Origin: Thiomicrospira cyclica ALM1
Lineage (GTDB): Bacteria; Pseudomonadota; Gammaproteobacteria; Thiomicrospirales; Thiomicrospiraceae
Length of the DNA: 64,000 nt
Reading direction: 5' to 3'
NCBI RefSeq assembly: GCF_000214825.1
Contig: NC_015581.1
Coordinates: 372,001-436,000, forward strand
Part shown: positions 55,544-64,000 of the stretch, piece by piece
Layout of the letters: each line of letters opens with the position of its first letter
How positions within the stretch are numbered: position 1 is the first letter of the stretch
The notes under the pieces: generated by a model
What the model saw: only the letters and a program-made list of their open reading frames with translations
Database searches by the model: none
Told to the model about the DNA's origin: nothing
Position numbers and translations under genes: made by a program

Positions 55544-56827
55544 TTATTCGTTTAGCAAGCGTTTAACTGCCGCGACCGGTTCCGGCTCATCCCATTCAAT
55601 CCCTCCAATAAGCGCGTAGCGAATTTGACCTTGGCGATCGATGAGATAAGTGGTGGGGTAGGCTGAGATTCGCCAGGTTTGAATGGCGCTGCCGGTGGGA
55701 TCAAGCAAAATTGGAAAGTTTACTGGGTTATCGGCTAAAAATTGGGCAAAATCTTCGCGTCTTTCGGCCAGGTTTACCGCCAAAATTTCAAAATCTTTAT
55801 CGTTAAACTGCGTTTTTAATCGCGCCATTGATGGCATTTCATATAAACAAGGTGGGCACCAGCTTGCCCAAAAATTGAGCAGGATAACTTGTCCTTGATA
55901 GTCACTGAGTCGATGCGGGATATCCTCCAGGTCGGTCAGTAAAAAATCGCGCCCTTGCTCACCGCCATAAGGCTGTAAACGATCGGTTGTTGCTGGAGGA
56001 GTGGGGAATGTTGCAAGTTCATTATGATGGATTGGCGCGCTTTGCCGATCTGTGTTCATGAGGGGGATTAAAAGCTGGCTAGCACGGGCAATCTGATCAA
56101 CGAAATGAAGGGTTGCTTCGTGTTCCAACTCGATGGCATCGGGTCGAAAGTAAAATCGGTCACGCAGACCTCTAAGCAATTGCGTATAAACAGTACTGCC
56201 TTGTTGCTCCAGTTGGGTGCGAAGTTCTGCTAATTGCCAGCGCCAGGGTGATAGTTCCGCTTGTAGGATATAAATGGGCAGATTGGTGGCCGCAACACTC
56301 GGAACATAGCGCGGTTCATCACCGGGTTGCGGCGTGCTAACAAACAAATCGGGGTTGATGAGAATCAGCCCGATGTGGTTTTGGGGGCTGGATTGCAGGT
56401 CGTGCAATGCATCCAGTGCCGGCACGGCGGCTCGATTGGGTGCGACAATAAAACTAGGGCGTGGCGCAGCGTCCATCAAACTCAGCCAGAGGTCCGCAGG
56501 CAATTCTGCGAGGTTATCGCGACTGACCTCAACCATCAGGCTATTAAAAAAGTCGGGTAGGATGCTGTCAAAACCGCGTTCAGCCAGTGCTTGCGCGAGT
56601 TGGATTTCCTGGTCAAGTCGGCCATATTCGGACGGTAGCCAAATCAGCTGCCCTTGGAAGGCTGTTTGAGCGGTAACTTTGGCTGGAATGAAGGTCGTTT
56701 CTATTTGGTGTTGCGCAGACCAGTCTGCAATCGCTTGCGGCATGGCCAACGCTGGTTTGATAAACAATACCAGACTGCAACTCAGTAAGAGTTGGATGAG
56801 CAGGCCTGTTGTACGCGCTGGTGTCAT
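55544..56827 (-). CDS. Exported fusion of an alpha/beta-hydrolase-like domain and a TlpA thioredoxin
   Basis: A signal peptide (about residues 8-28) precedes a 220-residue domain resembling alpha/beta hydrolases (DUF3530-like). Its expected nucleophile elbow reads V-A-P-N-R-A-A rather than G-x-S-x-G. The C-terminal about 140 residues form a TlpA/ResA thioredoxin with F-W-A-S-W-C-P-P-C and the cis-Pro in S-A-Y-P-T-T-Y. The redox domain looks active; the hydrolase domain is probably a binding module. One CAGGCCTG is at 56801. Confidence 0.82.
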   Translation of the reverse strand: MTPARTTGLLIQLLLSCSLVLFIKPALAMPQAIADWSAQHQIETTFIPAKVTAQTAFQGQLIWLPSEYGRLDQEIQLAQALAERGFDSILPDFFNSLMVEVSRDNLAELPADLWLSLMDAAPRPSFIVAPNRAAVPALDALHDLQSSPQNHIGLILINPDLFVSTPQPGDEPRYVPSVAATNLPIYILQAELSPWRWQLAELRTQLEQQGSTVYTQLLRGLRDRFYFRPDAIELEHEATLHFVDQIARASQLLIPLMNTDRQSAPIHHNELATFPTPPATTDRLQPYGGEQGRDFLLTDLEDIPHRLSDYQGQVILLNFWASWCPPCLYEMPSMARLKTQFNDKDFEILAVNLAERREDFAQFLADNPVNFPILLDPTGSAIQTWRISAYPTTYLIDRQGQIRYALIGGIEWDEPEPVAAVKRLLNE

Positions 56828-56876
56828 GAATTCCCTTTTATTTGCTTACGGGTGTTAATCGTGTAGTCGTTTGATT

Positions 56877-57641
56877 TTAGGGGCAAGTGTTTACTGTGGC
56901 AAGGTCATCTAGTGCGTCTAGTGGCACAAAAATCCACCCTTCTGACCAAGGTGTTGCCGTTGGTGGTTGTGCGAGTCTATCCGGTTGGCTGGCCAAGGTT
57001 GCTGCAACAAGAGCGCAATAGGCGGCATCATAAATATCCCCTGGTTCAGGGCGGGTCTGCTGCCAGCGAATCTGGGCAAAAGCCTGTTGTATTTGCGGCG
57101 ATTTTTTCGCCACACTTGGATAGGCTTCGAATGCGTTGAGCCGCCCGGTTGGGTCTTGCCAAATGCCACAGCTTGCTTGATACGGGGTGATTTTGGCTAA
57201 CAGATGACGCCCTTTGGTTGCTTGGCTACCAATCATATCTTTAATGGCGGAAAGAGGGGTGTGGCCCTGGCGAATAAGCCAGCGTTCGGTGGCGCGATAC
57301 AGGTAAGGATTACTGGCCGAATCTTCGATTTGCCCTGCCGCTTTAAAGTTAGTCAGCAGTTCTTGCCAGGCGACTGAGGCACCCAATGGCGTATCAATCC
57401 CCATAAAAATTGGGAAGGGGTGTTGCTCAAAAAAGTCGTTCGGGAGTACGAGCAATTGTGCAATCTGCTGTAACCAGGCCTGCTGATCATCGGCACGATT
57501 AATAACCTCGCGTAAATTACCGCGCCAGCATTGACCGACTTGATGATGGTTAGCATCAAGTAGGATTAGGGCATCGCGGCTGGTTGGATTTTTATCACAA
57601 TTCCAACCACCGACATCCCAGCCAAGTGCGAAATAGGTCAT
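56877..57641 (-). CDS. Hypothetical protein, DUF429/RNase H-fold-like
   Basis: This 254-residue protein starts A-L-G-W-D-V-G-G-W-N-C-D-K-N, with F-M-G-I-D-T-P-L-G-A in the middle and D-I-Y-D-A-A-Y-C-A-L-V-A near the end. The three acidic-residue blocks are spaced as in DUF429 proteins with an RNase H-like fold. The function is not known. It heads a leftward group with the TlpA fusion, DUF2237 and AKR genes. Confidence 0.7.
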   Translation of the reverse strand: MTYFALGWDVGGWNCDKNPTSRDALILLDANHHQVGQCWRGNLREVINRADDQQAWLQQIAQLLVLPNDFFEQHPFPIFMGIDTPLGASVAWQELLTNFKAAGQIEDSASNPYLYRATERWLIRQGHTPLSAIKDMIGSQATKGRHLLAKITPYQASCGIWQDPTGRLNAFEAYPSVAKKSPQIQQAFAQIRWQQTRPEPGDIYDAAYCALVAATLASQPDRLAQPPTATPWSEGWIFVPLDALDDLATVNTCP

Positions 57642-57811
57642 GGATTTTTATCTCGTAAGAAAATATAGGCACCATTTTACAGGTGCTTGATTAAATTGAG
57701 CTTCTATCTGTCAGAAAATATCAGATTTTCGGTGTTTGCTTTCGCATAAAATTAAAATCGTGAAAATATATTAACTCGTTTTAAATTATTAAATAAGCTG
57801 AGTAACCCATT
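57642..57811. promoter_or_regulatory. AT-rich region upstream of the right-hand giant adhesin
   Basis: The 170 nt between divergent genes contain a small hairpin GCACC-N8-GGTGC (57669-57686) and an inverted repeat GAAAAT-ATCAG-ATTTTC (57714-57730). No strong consensus promoter or Shine-Dalgarno is evident before the ATG at 57812. AT richness would suit H-NS binding (inference). Confidence 0.35.
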
Positions 57812-60800
57812 ATGTTCAAGCGTAAGAAAATAGCCGATCTCGTCAAAAATGCGTTTAAGGTAGAACCTTTGGAGCAACGTATTTTGTTATCCGCTGATCC
57901 GGTTATGGGCGTCGCCCATGTCTCCTTGCGTGATACGGATCAAACTCAAAATCTTGATGATTTTGAACCGGTCATTACGGTTGAACATTATGAGCAAAGT
58001 CAGCAAAAAAGTGAGGGTGTTGAAGAAGGCTATAGTCGTGATCAACAGCCAGACCTTGAGTTTACATTATCCCCATCTACTTTGGATTCTGCTCTTGATA
58101 TTAACGACCTAGTTTTTGCTCATGAATCCGGAATTTTAACCGTTACACAAGACCAAATTCTCGGCGGTAGCGGAACATTTGACTTGCACCTGCACAACAA
58201 CGGTGTTCTCAGCCCTGGTTATTCGCCGGGTGAGCAGACAGTTCAATCTTATGTGCAAGATGGTAATGCATTACTTCAAATTGAAATTGGCGGTTTAGCC
58301 GCAGGAGCAGAATACGACCGATTAAATGTTCTGAACACGGCGGACTTAAACGGTGAACTGGTGATTGAGTTTATTGACAAATTTCAGCCCAGTGCCAACC
58401 AAACCTTTGATTTTTTAACCTATGGCGATCTCGTTGGTGGATTTACCAAAATCTCGGGACTCCACAATCATGGGTTAGAAAACACCTATTTACGTATTGC
58501 CGATACGGGTTCAGCGCTCCAGTTGCAGGCGATTGATGCACACGTCATCACCATGTCAGCCAGTAATGATGAGTTGTTTATGTCGCAGTCGCCAGAAGGG
58601 TCCATAACCCTTACCAGTGCTACTACTGGTGTAGTTCAGCATTCCATTAGCTTAGCTGGGAAGTCCGCATTGGTTATTAACGGCGGTGGTGGCTGGGATA
58701 GCTTTACCATTAATTCCGATCTTGATTTAGGTAGTACGCATCTTCAAATTAATGCCGAGTCTATTACCGTTGCCGAAGGCGTTAAAGTCGAAACACTTGG
58801 CGATATTGTGCTGAATGCACGTGATCTCAATTTTTCAAACAATAGTGACCTATTAGCCGAGGTGGTTGTAAAGGGTAACCTGACGGCTGCTGGGCAGATT
58901 TTTCTGATTGCTGAAGCCGATCGAAGTTACTCAGATGCTGGCGATTGGTTCTCTGATTACATTTTCGACGCTAAAACAATCGCCAAAGTTTCAGTGGCCA
59001 ACGAAACCCAAATTCAAGCAGATCAGTTGCGTGCTTGGGCGCAAACCAGTGGTAGCGTAGTTTTAGGTGATGGCATTATTCCAAATATGTTAATTGGTGA
59101 TTTGTCTGGTATCAAGATCCAAGAAAGTGCCGAACTTAACTTGGGTAGCAGTTGGATAGAAGCTGATGCTATCTACCTCAACGCGATGATGGCATCAGAG
59201 TATAGTGCGACTGGTTTAATCGTTTTTAATGACATTAGTGGTGAAGCAAAAGTTACTATCAACAATGCAGACTTAACAGCCGGTGACGCCGGTTTGAGAA
59301 TTACTGCGCAAGACCGTATTCGTGTGTCAGCTGTGGGTCCCGTTGACAGCAGTGCTGATGGTGTGCCGGAGTTTCCGATGTCAGGCGCTGGGTTTAGTTT
59401 TAACTCAGTAGATACCAAAGCAACAATAACTGTTACTGATAGCTATCTAGAGGCTGGTTCAGCGGGCATCGAGGTTATTGCCGACAGTTTCGCCGAACTT
59501 ACAGCACGTCTTGCGGGTATTGCGACTTCAATAGGCTCAGAAGAAATACAGCCCCAGAGTGTTCCTACTTGGGCAGTTAACGGTTTTATTGCAACGAACC
59601 GCATCAACGGTGAAGTGACGGTAAAAATTGTCGACTCGACACTGGTTACTATTAATCAGGGTGACCTAAGTGTAATAGCTGAAAACCGTGCAGCGGTAAC
59701 AGCAGAACTTGAAGGTGGTGTTCAAAGTCGAGGAACGGCGGTTGGACCTATGCTTGCTTTCAATACGATTGGCTGGTCGGCACAGAACATTTTTAGCCAA
59801 ACGCTTGATTTATTATTGGGCGATACCTTATTGGGCGATGCGCAGCCCCATCTAACCCACGTGACTTTGCATAGAACCGAGTTAGATATTGACGGTGATA
59901 CTGACATCTTAGCTTTGAGTGCGCCCAGCATTAGTGCATTGGTTAAAACAGAAGTTACTACTGAAGCCGCAAGCACAGCTGTAGGCATTATTCTAACGAC
60001 CAATATGGTTAACTCTAGCACAAAAATCACCTATCGCCCTGAGAACACGATACAGCGCGTAGAGGGAGATTTATTGGTAATTGCAACGGATACGGCCAGT
60101 ATTTTTGCCACGGCACGGGTAGGTTCTGCCAGTTCAGGTGGTAGCGCGGTGGGCGGGTTAATTGCCAGAAACGATATACGAAATGCGGTTATCGTTGATA
60201 TAGACCAAGCTCAACTGAGTGTGGGCGGAAATATTACTGTTGCGGCACGAAATGTTGTGATAATTGAGGCGATAGTGGATGGCTCACAGCCTGATTCGTT
60301 CGATATGGAAGACGATGATGAAAGCACGGATTCAGCTTCCTTTGCCCTCACAGGGATTATTGCGACCAATCTGATTTTGTCAGATACCCAGGTTCTTATT
60401 AATCGCAGTGACATAGATGCGTCAGGCAATGTAACTATTGATGCTCGCAATGCATCAAAACTAATTGCCGACAATCAGGCCGAAGCGGGGGCATCCGGAA
60501 AGGCTGTGGGCATTAGTCTGGCGTTTAATAGCCTTGGCTATCAATCGCAGAATATTCTGTTCAATGTTATTGATAATCTTGTTGGCAGTAACATTGGCAA
60601 TGAACAACCCATGAATGTTCTGGTCACTATCCGAGATAGTAGAGTTGATGCGGCTGGTAATCTAACGGTGAGTGCTAATGCAAAGCAGTTGCTAATGGCG
60701 ATGCTGGCGCAGTCAACGGAATCCGAGGGTATCTCTGCCGGAGTTGGTGTTATTTTAGCGAGCAATATGGTGAGCTCCGCCGCACGTGTGATTATAGAAA

Positions 60801-63800
60801 AAACGGAGGGTTACAGCGGTGCGCTTAGTTTAAATGCGGGCGGTGATCTCGCTATTTTGGCTAGAGATGCCGCCAGAATAGATTCCATGATATCTATGGA
60901 AACCGCGAGTGGCGGTGGAGCGGCTGTTGGCCTGCTTTTCGCAAGGAATGATTTGAGCGCTGTAGTGGATGTAAGGTTGAGCGATGCCACAGTGCGGGCT
61001 GAGGGCGATCTGAACATAGAAGCGCTAGAGTTAGCGAGTTTGTCGGCTGAATTAAGCGGCGTAGTTTCGACAGGTGAAGATGATGCGACCCAGGCGAGTG
61101 AGAGCAGTGGCGGTGGTGTCGCTGTTAATGGGTTAATTGCGACTAACGCCCTGTTGAGTCGTGCGGATATTACAATTTCGCAGAGCAGTTTAGTTGCAAC
61201 CGGCAATATGGCGATCTTAGCTGATAATGTGGCGGAAATGACAGCTTTAAACTCAGCGGAGTCCTCATCAAGCGGCGCTGGCCCATCAGTCGGTGTCGTG
61301 CTCGCATTTAACAGTATTGGTTATCAATCACAAAATCTATTGTTCAATATTATTGATACTGTTTTAGGTACCAGCATCATTGATGAAGAGCCTGCGCATA
61401 TTCGCATTAATATTACCGATACAGATATAACAACAGGCGGCGATTTGAGCGTCTTGGCGGGCATTGCCGATGACGAGCTTGGTCTGCCAAGCGGCGCAAG
61501 TATGCAATCTCAAGTGGTAAATGCCGGTGCCGCAGAAGATGGCGCGGCGGCAGGTTTTATTATCGCTAGCAATCGAGTGAGTTCGCGCAGTCTGGTTAAT
61601 ATTACCTCATCAACTCATCACGCTATTCGTGTAGGCGGATCGGCAACATTCGATTCCCGTAACCTAGCCGTTATTGATGCCGAACTGCTGATGATGGCAG
61701 GTACAGAAGGTGGAGCGGCTGCGGGCTTGGCTATCGCGGTCAATGATGTTCGTGGTGGAAGCAAAACAGTTGTTGATGACTATCGTGTCATAGTGGGTGA
61801 AAAATTAACGATCAATGCCAGTGATAATGCTGCGATTAATGCTTTGGTTGCCGGATCGATGGAGGTTGATGACGGCGAAGGTGGCGGTGAAGGGTTTGCT
61901 TTGAGTGGCATTATTGCAACCAACATTGTGATGTCTTCAAGCGAAGCGTTATTACTGAATTCAGACGTACAAGTTGGCGGTGACTTTTTAGTGACCGCCG
62001 ATAATGCGGCCACGATCCAAGCAACCAACGAAGCCGTTATGACTTCTGACGCAAGTGCCGCAGGGTTAACTTTAGCTTTCAATACCTTGGGTTATGAGGC
62101 TGATAATGTACTTTTTAAAGCTGTTGATGCATTAATCGGAACGGATATCGGTAATGAAGCGCCTGTTAGAGTGCTGGCAAAAATAGACAGCTCAAGCCTA
62201 GATGTTACTGGCAATCTTATTATTTCTGCGGATATGGTGTCATTTATTGATGCGAGTGTTTACAGCGCCGCACGATCCGGTGCAAGTACTGCGGCGGCAT
62301 TGGTATTGGCGTCAAATATGATTAGCTCAGATGCACAAGCGCGTCTTATTCAATCCGTTGGGCCTGTCACAGTAGGGAAAGTTTTAACTGTTGAGGCTAC
62401 CGATGCGCCGTCTATATTTGCAGACGGTACAGTCATTGCAAGCTCTACTAATCCAAGCGGTAATGATGAATATATTAAAGTTGATTTTTACAGCGATGAA
62501 GGCGAAGTACAGATTGCTTTTGGTGATCATGTTTATGTGCATGAAGATCACGAAGCAGGCGGCGAAATCGGTTATATCTATCGATATATGGGTTTTCTGG
62601 GTACCGAGAAAGATGCTGATGGTGACGATGTTGAAATTTTGAGTAGTGTTGATCTTTCGTCAACAGACTTTACCGATACGCGTTATTGGATGGCAATTGA
62701 ACCGCCAGAAGGCTTTATGGGGGATGTGCTATCTTTCTTGTATGGTGCGATGCCATTTAAAGAAACCAGTAAAGTACTGGGTAATATGCGTATTGGCGGT
62801 CAAAATCATCAATTAGGTTTGAAGTTTGGTGTTGGCTGGCAGGATGACGGCAAAGACATTGATGTCATCGATTACCTTGGTGGATTAGGTGGTAATGAAC
62901 AAGGCGTTGAGTTTACAGATAATGGCATTGTATTCAATCTTGGCTCAGTGGGTAATTACGCTTTGCCATCATTATTCCTTGACTTGATTATGCCAACGCC
63001 CGACTTGATTTCTTATGAATATAAGCATCAAGTGGGTAGCATTGAACACAATGGAGAGCATGTTGCCTGGGGAATACAGTTAGATTATGGTTGGCAAGAC
63101 ATTCCTCTTACCACCTTTATTGAAGCGTTAATCAATGAAGACTGGGAGGTGTTTCAGCCGAAGGTCAGTTATAAAGTTTATATTGATATTGAAGATAAAT
63201 CGGATTTGACGCCGCAACGTTTTTTACCGCGTGAATTTGTTATCGAGCAACCTGAGCTGAGCGTAACCTTTCTTGGCAAGCCAATTAAATTTGTATTTGG
63301 TGGTGAACGCGATGAAGATGGTCAAGCACCTGAATCCAATGAAATACTGCTTCGAGTACTCGATATAGACGATAAAGACGATGATGTGTCCGCCTTTGTT
63401 GATCGGGGACTCGATCCGATCCGTGTCATCATGCCAAGTGCAGATTTAGACGTACTATCACTTAACAAGCTTTCACCCGGTTTAGCTGATGAGATATTAA
63501 GAGATCGTCCAGTAGACTATTTTGATGATGCCGCTGAGATTGATTTAGATGGAACACCTAGAGAGATCGCCGAAGATTTCATTGCCGCTATTAAGTTTTT
63601 GCCGCGTTATTTAGAGCTCACTGACCCGGATTTAAATTTTGGCATACTCGGTTTTACGACGGACTTACAGCTGCCTGTTAGCGCTGTGGCTGGGTTATTG
63701 GACTGGATCGAACCTGGCGAAAAACAAAATAATTCGTATGCCAGAATTGATATGGCGGTGCTTTACGATTTCTTCCTACCTGACTTCTTTAGTTTCTTTA

Positions 63801-64000
63801 TCGATGATGAAATGACTACTGAAAGTGTTCTTGCCCCGATTAACTTGGGTGATATTACTCCCGAAGCGCTTAAAAAATATCAACCCGTTGTAGAGCTCGC
63901 CGTAGTGCTATTAGATGCCGCAGGTATGGAGATTCCTCTTAAGAGCGTGCCAGTTAACACCAATCCCGAAGAAGATGTAGCAGCCCTGCCAGTAGGTCAA
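57812..64000 (+). CDS. Giant repetitive adhesin with LEPR-XLL-like N-terminus, 3'-truncated by window edge
   Basis: The frame runs from an ATG at 57812 without a stop to the right edge, giving at least 2063 residues. The N-terminus is basic and contains E-P-L-E-Q-R-I-L-L-S-A-D at about residues 18-29, a variant of the LEPR-XLL motif found at the start of very large surface proteins. Residues 100-650 are beta-helix-like. Four repeats of about 258 residues begin at A-F-N-x-x-G-W/Y motifs, residues 649, 904, 1165 and 1422, each with three sub-units of about 85. The part after about 1600 is Asp-rich and non-repetitive. A surface location is inferred. No CAGGCCTG occurs in it. Confidence 0.9.
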   Translation, partial: MFKRKKIADLVKNAFKVEPLEQRILLSADPVMGVAHVSLRDTDQTQNLDDFEPVITVEHYEQSQQKSEGVEEGYSRDQQPDLEFTLSPSTLDSALDINDLVFAHESGILTVTQDQILGGSGTFDLHLHNNGVLSPGYSPGEQTVQSYVQDGNALLQIEIGGLAAGAEYDRLNVLNTADLNGELVIEFIDKFQPSANQTFDFLTYGDLVGGFTKISGLHNHGLENTYLRIADTGSALQLQAIDAHVITMSASNDELFMSQSPEGSITLTSATTGVVQHSISLAGKSALVINGGGGWDSFTINSDLDLGSTHLQINAESITVAEGVKVETLGDIVLNARDLNFSNNSDLLAEVVVKGNLTAAGQIFLIAEADRSYSDAGDWFSDYIFDAKTIAKVSVANETQIQADQLRAWAQTSGSVVLGDGIIPNMLIGDLSGIKIQESAELNLGSSWIEADAIYLNAMMASEYSATGLIVFNDISGEAKVTINNADLTAGDAGLRITAQDRIRVSAVGPVDSSADGVPEFPMSGAGFSFNSVDTKATITVTDSYLEAGSAGIEVIADSFAELTARLAGIATSIGSEEIQPQSVPTWAVNGFIATNRINGEVTVKIVDSTLVTINQGDLSVIAENRAAVTAELEGGVQSRGTAVGPMLAFNTIGWSAQNIFSQTLDLLLGDTLLGDAQPHLTHVTLHRTELDIDGDTDILALSAPSISALVKTEVTTEAASTAVGIILTTNMVNSSTKITYRPENTIQRVEGDLLVIATDTASIFATARVGSASSGGSAVGGLIARNDIRNAVIVDIDQAQLSVGGNITVAARNVVIIEAIVDGSQPDSFDMEDDDESTDSASFALTGIIATNLILSDTQVLINRSDIDASGNVTIDARNASKLIADNQAEAGASGKAVGISLAFNSLGYQSQNILFNVIDNLVGSNIGNEQPMNVLVTIRDSRVDAAGNLTVSANAKQLLMAMLAQSTESEGISAGVGVILASNMVSSAARVIIEKTEGYSGALSLNAGGDLAILARDAARIDSMISMETASGGGAAVGLLFARNDLSAVVDVRLSDATVRAEGDLNIEALELASLSAELSGVVSTGEDDATQASESSGGGVAVNGLIATNALLSRADITISQSSLVATGNMAILADNVAEMTALNSAESSSSGAGPSVGVVLAFNSIGYQSQNLLFNIIDTVLGTSIIDEEPAHIRINITDTDITTGGDLSVLAGIADDELGLPSGASMQSQVVNAGAAEDGAAAGFIIASNRVSSRSLVNITSSTHHAIRVGGSATFDSRNLAVIDAELLMMAGTEGGAAAGLAIAVNDVRGGSKTVVDDYRVIVGEKLTINASDNAAINALVAGSMEVDDGEGGGEGFALSGIIATNIVMSSSEALLLNSDVQVGGDFLVTADNAATIQATNEAVMTSDASAAGLTLAFNTLGYEADNVLFKAVDALIGTDIGNEAPVRVLAKIDSSSLDVTGNLIISADMVSFIDASVYSAARSGASTAAALVLASNMISSDAQARLIQSVGPVTVGKVLTVEATDAPSIFADGTVIASSTNPSGNDEYIKVDFYSDEGEVQIAFGDHVYVHEDHEAGGEIGYIYRYMGFLGTEKDADGDDVEILSSVDLSSTDFTDTRYWMAIEPPEGFMGDVLSFLYGAMPFKETSKVLGNMRIGGQNHQLGLKFGVGWQDDGKDIDVIDYLGGLGGNEQGVEFTDNGIVFNLGSVGNYALPSLFLDLIMPTPDLISYEYKHQVGSIEHNGEHVAWGIQLDYGWQDIPLTTFIEALINEDWEVFQPKVSYKVYIDIEDKSDLTPQRFLPREFVIEQPELSVTFLGKPIKFVFGGERDEDGQAPESNEILLRVLDIDDKDDDVSAFVDRGLDPIRVIMPSADLDVLSLNKLSPGLADEILRDRPVDYFDDAAEIDLDGTPREIAEDFIAAIKFLPRYLELTDPDLNFGILGFTTDLQLPVSAVAGLLDWIEPGEKQNNSYARIDMAVLYDFFLPDFFSFFIDDEMTTESVLAPINLGDITPEALKKYQPVVELAVVLLDAAGMEIPLKSVPVNTNPEEDVAALPVGQ
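59756..62848 (+). repeat. Four tandem ~258-residue repeats in the giant adhesin
   Basis: Units begin at nt 59756, 60521, 61304 and 62075 (spacing 255, 261 and 257 codons). Each begins A-F-N-[TS]-[ILS]-G-[WY], followed by L-F-x-x-[IV]-D-x-[LV], then a G-N-L-x-[IV]-x-A strand and a G-x-[IV]-[IL]-[AT]-[ST]-N-M-[IV]-x-S motif. The last unit is incomplete or degenerate toward about 62850. DNA identity is low, so they are old duplications. Confidence 0.8.

Larger units (their letters stand above)
7853..57482. repeat. Highly iterated palindrome CAGGCCTG, 40 dispersed copies
   Basis: Exact copies start at 7853, 8317, 9321, 10153, 11167, 13089, 14798, 15684, 18794, 19197, 20552, 21296, 22838, 24906, 26061, 30535, 31836, 32359, 33067, 33109, 33348, 33526, 33682, 34873, 38175, 38298, 38529, 38690, 40242, 42324, 43573, 43892, 44087, 44759, 51125, 51214, 51524, 55216, 56801 and 57475. 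All lie inside coding sequences. The flanks favour A-[C/G]-CAGGCCTG-[C/G]-T. They are read as Gln-Ala-Trp/Cys or Ala/Pro/Thr-Gly-Leu. Counts are by eye and could miss a few. Confidence 0.9.

Noticed and set aside
7853-57482. CAGGCCTG as an insertion-sequence or transposon end
   Set aside because: Copies are single, within conserved genes, with no flanking duplications or transposase genes.
62391-62642. Short + strand frame within the right-hand giant gene
   Set aside because: Out of frame with the continuous adhesin ORF, which shows repeats and family motifs throughout.

Overview
The window is a gene-dense chromosomal stretch of moderate GC content. Protein families and gene order point to a gammaproteobacterium, most likely a sulfur-oxidising autotroph of the Thiomicrospira / Piscirickettsiaceae group. 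The evidence is the Pseudomonas-like gshB-algH-ruvX-pyrR-pyrB-pyrC' order, a quinone-linked malate oxidoreductase, a YeeE/DsrE2 sulfur-handling pair, ArsJ arsenate resistance and FolE2. The genus is inferred, not proven. I saw no tRNA or rRNA gene, CRISPR array, prophage or insertion sequence.

Layout. 1-5431 is the 3' end of a giant surface adhesin built of YDG/MBG modules, followed by an exbB-exbD-exbD-tonB operon (5494-7519). 7531-16667 is housekeeping: a lipoprotein, mutM, a TIGR01777 epimerase, folM, ggt, gcvH, rlmI, an aldehyde dehydrogenase and a dihydroorotase. A hipB-hipA module sits at 16949-18569, then yggS, ppk2, a small hypothetical gene and a divergent metallo-beta-lactamase-fold protein. 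21655-26119 is an arsenic/sulfur locus: arsR-yeeE-dsrE2 facing away from an ArsJ-associated GAPDH and arsJ. 26133-30133 is a four-gene operon resembling the poorly studied GAK (grasp and kinase) systems: amphi-Trp protein, coiled-coil/APH-like kinase, RimK-like ATP-grasp ligase and HprK-related kinase. lgt-thyA-folA and an H-NS-like gene follow. 33015-39734 is a long leftward run gshB-apbE-algH-ruvX-pyrR-pyrB-pyrC'-orfX. 39977-43438 holds a circularly permuted ATP-grasp, an alpha-E protein and a zinc metallopeptidase. Then come nnrDE, rpmB-rpmG, proC-yggT-metX-metW-radC, yidD, mqo-COG0523-folE2, a cluster with a TlpA fusion, a DUF2237 protein and an aldo/keto reductase, and finally (57812 to the right edge) the start of a second giant adhesin with a LEPR-XLL-like N-terminal motif and four ~258-residue repeats.

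The most striking non-gene signal is the palindrome CAGGCCTG. I counted 40 exact copies by eye between 7853 and 57482, all inside coding sequences. Chance would give about one. It is absent from both adhesins, the exb/tonB operon, hipBA and the GAK-like operon. Other notable points are a 15-bp perfect hairpin that would bury the radC ribosome binding site, an ExbD paralogue lacking the conserved Asp, and two dihydroorotase homologues without an intact HxH motif.

Genes are tightly packed. Many same-strand neighbours overlap by 4-14 nt, and eight convergent pairs end within 13 nt of each other or overlap. No gene-free stretch exceeds 300 nt.
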